A stretch of 10,012 nucleotides of DNA from Chloroflexota bacterium. Its GTDB lineage: Bacteria; Chloroflexota; Limnocylindria; Limnocylindrales; CSP1-4. Below are positions 6,853-10,012 of this stretch, piece by piece (position 1 is the first letter of the stretch; each line of letters begins with the position of its first letter). Under the pieces are notes generated by a model. That model had not been told where the DNA came from. It did no database searches and saw only the letters and a list, made by a program, of their open reading frames with translations. Both the position numbers and the translations under genes were made by a program. The DNA lies in assembly GCA_021790715.1 (NCBI GenBank), contig JAJYGK010000089.1:1-10012 (forward strand). Reading direction: 5' to 3'.

Positions 6853-7326
6853 GTGAAGCACGTCACCGTCACCTGGAACCCGGATCGCGGGACGTTCGAG
6901 GCGCGCGGGGTCCGGCCGGAGCAGCCGATCGAGATGGCGGCGCCGGTCGAAACCGGACCGATGCAGGCGATCGGGCCGGCGGAGGCGTTCCTCGCATCGG
7001 TCGGTGGGTGCTCCGCCTGGGACGTGGTCGAGATCCTCCGCAAGCAGCGACAGCCGGTGAGCCGGGTCGAGGTCCGCATCGACGGCCAGCAGCTCGACGA
7101 GGCGCCGTGGGCGTTCACGCGGGTCACGCTGACGTACGTCGTGTGCGGCCGCGGCGTCGATCCGACGGCGGTCGAGCGCGCCGTGCGGCTCAGCAACGAG
7201 AAGTACTGCTCCGTGATCGCGACGATCCGGGGCGTGGCCGACGTCGAGACCGTGACGGAGCTGATCGAGGAGAGCGGCCCGCAGGAGGGCTGCGAGCCGG
7301 TCGGCGCCGGGGGTCGCGAGGGCTGA
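6853..7326 (+). CDS. OsmC-family protein (peroxide-type thiol redox fold)
   Basis: This 157-residue cytoplasmic protein is in the OsmC/Ohr superfamily, whose members reduce organic hydroperoxides through two cysteines or have unassigned thiol roles. Both conserved cysteines are present: C53 in FLASVGGCSAWDVVEIL (46-62) and C119 in NEKYCSVIATI (115-125). GPAEAFLASVGGC is the classic N-terminal part of the helical motif. The protein belongs to the broad YhfA-like/OsmC group rather than clear Ohr, so peroxidase activity is likely but not certain. Extra cysteines are C98 and C147. The GTG start has GGAGG 7 bases upstream. The frame is open far upstream, but that part is the antisense shadow of kamA. 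The MMPL gene begins 91 bases after the stop on the same strand, so co-transcription is plausible. Confidence 0.88.
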   Translation: MKHVTVTWNPDRGTFEARGVRPEQPIEMAAPVETGPMQAIGPAEAFLASVGGCSAWDVVEILRKQRQPVSRVEVRIDGQQLDEAPWAFTRVTLTYVVCGRGVDPTAVERAVRLSNEKYCSVIATIRGVADVETVTELIEESGPQEGCEPVGAGGREG

Positions 7327-7404
7327 CCCGGAGGACGTGACGCAGGCTGGGGGAGACGGGCGGCCCGGCGGTGAGGCCGGGGACCTGGGCGTGAGTCGAG
7401 GCCC

Positions 7405-7410
7405 GGAGGG
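7405..7410 (+). promoter_or_regulatory. Shine-Dalgarno deciding the MMPL start
   Basis: GGAGGG lies 7 bases before the ATG at 7418. In-frame GTG codons at 7337 (GGAGG only 2 bases away) and 7391 are less well placed. Confidence 0.6.
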
Positions 7411-7417
7411 CGGCGCG

Positions 7418-10012
7418 ATGCCGGCGGCAGACGGCGTCGGCACGCGCACCGGTGGGACGTTGCCCGCGACCTGCCCCGACACGAGCACGGACGGGGAGTC
7501 GGCTGCGGATGGCCCCGGCACGGACACCGATGGACCCTCTCCGGCGCCGCGGGGGCGGTTCGCGGCGATCGGCGCGTGGGTAGCGGCGCACCCGTGGCCC
7601 GTCCTCGCCGCGTGGGTCGTCCTCGTCCTCCTGTCGGCCCCACTGGCCCCCCGTGCTCCCGGCGTCCTGAGCGCCGGCGGGTTCACCAGCAGCCAGCTCG
7701 AGTCGGCCAGGGCAGAGCAGCTCCTGGAACAAAAGCTGGGTCTGCCGCCATCGGCGCTCGTGATCGTCATCCAGTCCACGAACGGCGCCCGCGCGGGGAG
7801 CCCCGCGTTCGAGTCGGCCGCCGCGAAGGCGGTCGCGAACGTCCCGAAGGCGAAGTACGTGACGGCGGTCCTGCCGCACACGCTGAACCCGCACCAGGTC
7901 AGCGTCGACGGCACCGTCGTGTACGACGTGGTCTCGCTCGACCTCCAGCCCGACCAGTCGCCCAGGGCGCTCGCCCCCGTCCAGGCCGCGCTGGTGCCCC
8001 AGCCGGGGCTCCGGCTCTACCTCGCCGGGGGGCCCGCGTTCTACGGCGACATCCAGACCGTGTCCGAGGCCGACCTGCGCCGCAGCGAGCTCGTCTCGCT
8101 CCCGCTCGCCGCCATCGCGCTGCTGCTCGTGTTCGGCAGCGTCGTGTCGGCCGCCGTGCCGCTCGTGGTCGGCGGCACCGCGGTGGCGCTCTCGCTCGCG
8201 ATCATCTTCGTGCTCGCGAGCCTGACGCCGATGAGCATCTTCGTGCTGAACCTGACGACGCTCCTGGGCCTCGGCCTCGGTGTCGATTACTCGCTACTCA
8301 TGACCAGCCGGTTCCGCGAGGAGCTCATGCGCCGGGGCGGAGGCCGGCTGCCCGACGGGCGGGTCGACGGCGAGGCAGTCCGGTCGGCCGTCACCGTGAC
8401 CGTCGCCTCGGCCGGTCGGGCCGTCTTCTTCAGCGGCCTCACCGTCCTGCTGGGACTGGCCGGCCTGCTCCTGTTCGAGTTCATGATCCTGCGCTCCGTG
8501 GGCGCGGCCGGGGCGATCGTCGTGGGGCTGGACGTCACCGCCGCGATGACGCTGCTGCCGGCGCTGCTCACGATCGCCGGTCCCCGCATCGACGCGCTGG
8601 CCGTGCGGCGCCTGCGGCACCGTGACCCGGAGGCCGGCGAGGGCGGGTGGGGACGCCTCGCGCGGTGGGTGATGCAGCGGCCGGTGCGCGTGTTCGTCCC
8701 CACGCTCGCGATCCTGGTGCTGTTCGGGGTGCCGTTCCTGCACGCGCGCTTCGACGCGCCGGACGCGAGCATCCTTCCACCGTCCGTCCCGTCGCGGCAG
8801 GGCTACGACCTGCTCGTCCGGGAGTTCGGTGCCGGCGAATTCGACCCGCTCCTGCTCGCGATCCACACGACGGGGCCCGTCACCAGCCCGGCGAACATCG
8901 GGAAGCTCTACGACTGGTCGCGCCGGCTCGCGGCCGATCCGCGCGTGGTCCGCGTCGAGGGCATCGTGAACCTGGATCCGCGGCTCACGAAGGCGCAGTA
9001 CGAGCTGCTCTACGGGGCACCCGGCGGCCCGCCGGATCGGTTTGCCGCGACCGAGCTGCAGGCGACGACGCGCGGCACCCTCACCACGTTCTCCGTCTAC
9101 ACGCCGTACGATCCCAACCGCCCCGCCTTCCACGCGCTGGTCGAGGAGCTGCGGACGCCCGGCTCCGCGCTCGCACCACCGCCGGGCATCACGGTCCAGG
9201 TGGCGGGCGGTGCCGCGGACGTGACCGACGTCGTGCACGCCGTGGCCGCCGAGTTCCCGCGGACCGCGCTGTTCCTGGTGATCACGACGTACCTGGTGCT
9301 GTTCCTGCTGCTGCGCTCGGTCGTGCTGCCGCTGAAGGCGCTGGTCATGAACAGCCTGTCGATCGTGGCGAGCTTCGGCGCGCTCGTCTGGATCTTCCAG
9401 GACGGCAACCTCTCCGCGCTGCTCGGCTTCAAGCCGCTCGGGTTCGTGGAGACCACGCAGCCGGTCATCCTGTTCTGCGTGCTGTTCGGGCTGTCCATGG
9501 ACTACGAGGTGTTCCTGCTCAGCCGCATGAAGGAGGTCTACGACGCGACCGGCGACAACCGCGAGGCGGTCGCCCGCGGGCTCGAGCGGTCGGGTCGGAT
9601 CGTCACGAGCGCCGCCGCCATCGTGGTCGTGGTGGCCGGATCGTTCGCGTTCGCGGACATCGTGCTGATCAAGGCGCTCGGCCTGGGCGTCGCGATCGCG
9701 GTCGCGCTCGATGCGACGGTCGTGCGGGCACTCCTCGTCCCCGCGACGATGCGCCTGCTCGGCGACTGGAACTGGTGGATTCCCCGCCGACTGGCCCGCT
9801 GGGTGCAATCGCGGCTGCCGGTCATCGAGGGCGCGACCATCGTGCAACTGATCGCGGTCGTCGCGGTCGCGGCGCTGCTGCTCGCCGCGTGCTCGCCGGA
9901 GGGCCGGCTGCTCGGCACGGACCCCACGCCCCAGCCCGTCCCGCCCACGGCGCCGCCCACGCCCACGCCGCGGCCCGATCCGCACGCGCTCTCGTTCCCG
10001 CGCGACGAGGCG
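7418..10012 (+). CDS. MMPL/RND-family transporter, 3' end outside window
   Basis: 865 codons are visible and the frame is open to the window edge. The product is an MMPL-type RND inner-membrane exporter, whose relatives move lipids or hydrophobic compounds using the proton gradient. After a Thr/Asp/Gly-rich hydrophilic N-terminus (1-50), TM1 is at about 60-77. An extracytoplasmic domain follows, then the first membrane bundle with GLGLGVDYSLLMTSRFREEL (D290, Y291) and the second with LFGLSMDYEVFLLSRMKE (D695, Y696). These Asp-Tyr pairs are the known proton-relay motifs of the family, one per half, so both halves look intact. A cytoplasmic linker (about 397-420) joins the halves. The family normally ends near LLGDWNWW(I/A)P. 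Here that motif (782-790) is followed, without a stop, by an extra hydrophobic segment and a lipoprotein-like tail, described separately. The substrate is unknown. Confidence 0.9.
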   Translation, partial: MPAADGVGTRTGGTLPATCPDTSTDGESAADGPGTDTDGPSPAPRGRFAAIGAWVAAHPWPVLAAWVVLVLLSAPLAPRAPGVLSAGGFTSSQLESARAEQLLEQKLGLPPSALVIVIQSTNGARAGSPAFESAAAKAVANVPKAKYVTAVLPHTLNPHQVSVDGTVVYDVVSLDLQPDQSPRALAPVQAALVPQPGLRLYLAGGPAFYGDIQTVSEADLRRSELVSLPLAAIALLLVFGSVVSAAVPLVVGGTAVALSLAIIFVLASLTPMSIFVLNLTTLLGLGLGVDYSLLMTSRFREELMRRGGGRLPDGRVDGEAVRSAVTVTVASAGRAVFFSGLTVLLGLAGLLLFEFMILRSVGAAGAIVVGLDVTAAMTLLPALLTIAGPRIDALAVRRLRHRDPEAGEGGWGRLARWVMQRPVRVFVPTLAILVLFGVPFLHARFDAPDASILPPSVPSRQGYDLLVREFGAGEFDPLLLAIHTTGPVTSPANIGKLYDWSRRLAADPRVVRVEGIVNLDPRLTKAQYELLYGAPGGPPDRFAATELQATTRGTLTTFSVYTPYDPNRPAFHALVEELRTPGSALAPPPGITVQVAGGAADVTDVVHAVAAEFPRTALFLVITTYLVLFLLLRSVVLPLKALVMNSLSIVASFGALVWIFQDGNLSALLGFKPLGFVETTQPVILFCVLFGLSMDYEVFLLSRMKEVYDATGDNREAVARGLERSGRIVTSAAAIVVVVAGSFAFADIVLIKALGLGVAIAVALDATVVRALLVPATMRLLGDWNWWIPRRLARWVQSRLPVIEGATIVQLIAVVAVAALLLAACSPEGRLLGTDPTPQPVPPTAPPTPTPRPDPHALSFPRDEA
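9833..10012 (+). other. Lipobox-like segment and linker fused to the MMPL C-terminus
   Basis: In frame with the exporter, residues 806-824 form an extra hydrophobic helix ending LLLAAC, with C825 followed by Ser, which matches a lipoprotein signal-peptidase II site. A Pro/Thr-rich linker (about 835-853) follows, and the last residues are HALSFPRDEA. From memory, FP-x-DE(A/G) opens CrtC/AttH lipocalin-like domains, usually followed by an EWWY motif. The helix would run from inside to outside, since basic residues (RRLARWVQSR) precede it, placing the next domain outside the membrane. An internal GTG (9842) with GAGGG (9827-9831) 10 bases upstream could instead start a separate lipoprotein, although no basic n-region would precede its hydrophobic core. 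The domain assignment rests on very few residues. Confidence 0.55.

Noticed and set aside
4009..7326. Very long open frame (1105 codons) on the plus strand.
   Set aside because: Everything before 6853 is an antisense shadow of the oxidoreductase and kamA genes, with Arg/Asp/Val-rich composition. Only the part from the GTG at 6853 is real (OsmC-like).
8294..9985. 563-codon open frame on the minus strand.
   Set aside because: It is the shadow of the MMPL gene, rich in Arg, His, Gln and Asp with no recognisable motif, a pattern typical of antisense frames in GC-rich DNA.

Overview
This is a GC-rich (by eye about 70 percent G+C) bacterial chromosomal window with tightly packed single-copy genes and no sign of phage, insertion sequences, CRISPR or RNA genes. 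The mix is a deazaflavin (F420)-type luciferase-like oxidoreductase, a lysine 2,3-aminomutase with long low-complexity tails, an OsmC protein, an MMPL exporter and GTG or leaderless starts. It suggests a high-GC lineage such as Chloroflexota (Limnocylindria-like) or an actinobacterium. That assignment is an inference from style, not a marker-gene result.

Left part (1-1508): a small protein of unknown function (58-474, minus) is divergent from a SirB1-family transglutaminase-like/TPR protein (615-1508, plus). The 140-base gap holds a credible promoter for the plus gene, placed so that its transcript would be leaderless. The SirB1-like gene converges on the next gene with only 12 bases between the stops.

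Middle part (1521-6540, all minus): in transcription order these are a KamA-family lysine 2,3-aminomutase (6540-4894), a luciferase-like F420-dependent oxidoreductase (4764-3823) and a large secreted multi-domain beta-sandwich protein (3704-1521). Gaps of 129 and 118 bases mean they may be separately expressed. Nothing in their functions clearly ties them into one pathway. The usual beta-lysine partner genes (acetyltransferase AblB, or kamB-E) are absent. Upstream of kamA is a cluster of TGCAT half-sites, including a TGCATA-N5-TATGCA palindrome, that looks like an operator.

Right part (6853-10012, plus): an OsmC-family protein with a GTG start is followed by an MMPL/RND exporter that runs off the end of the window. 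After its last expected membrane segment the exporter frame continues without a stop into a lipobox-like hydrophobic segment (ending AAC/S), a Pro/Thr-rich linker, and a last few residues (FPRDEA) that resemble the start of a CrtC/AttH lipocalin-like domain. This apparent exporter-lipoprotein fusion and the kamA palindrome are the most interesting points here. I did not find a convincing new multi-gene system.
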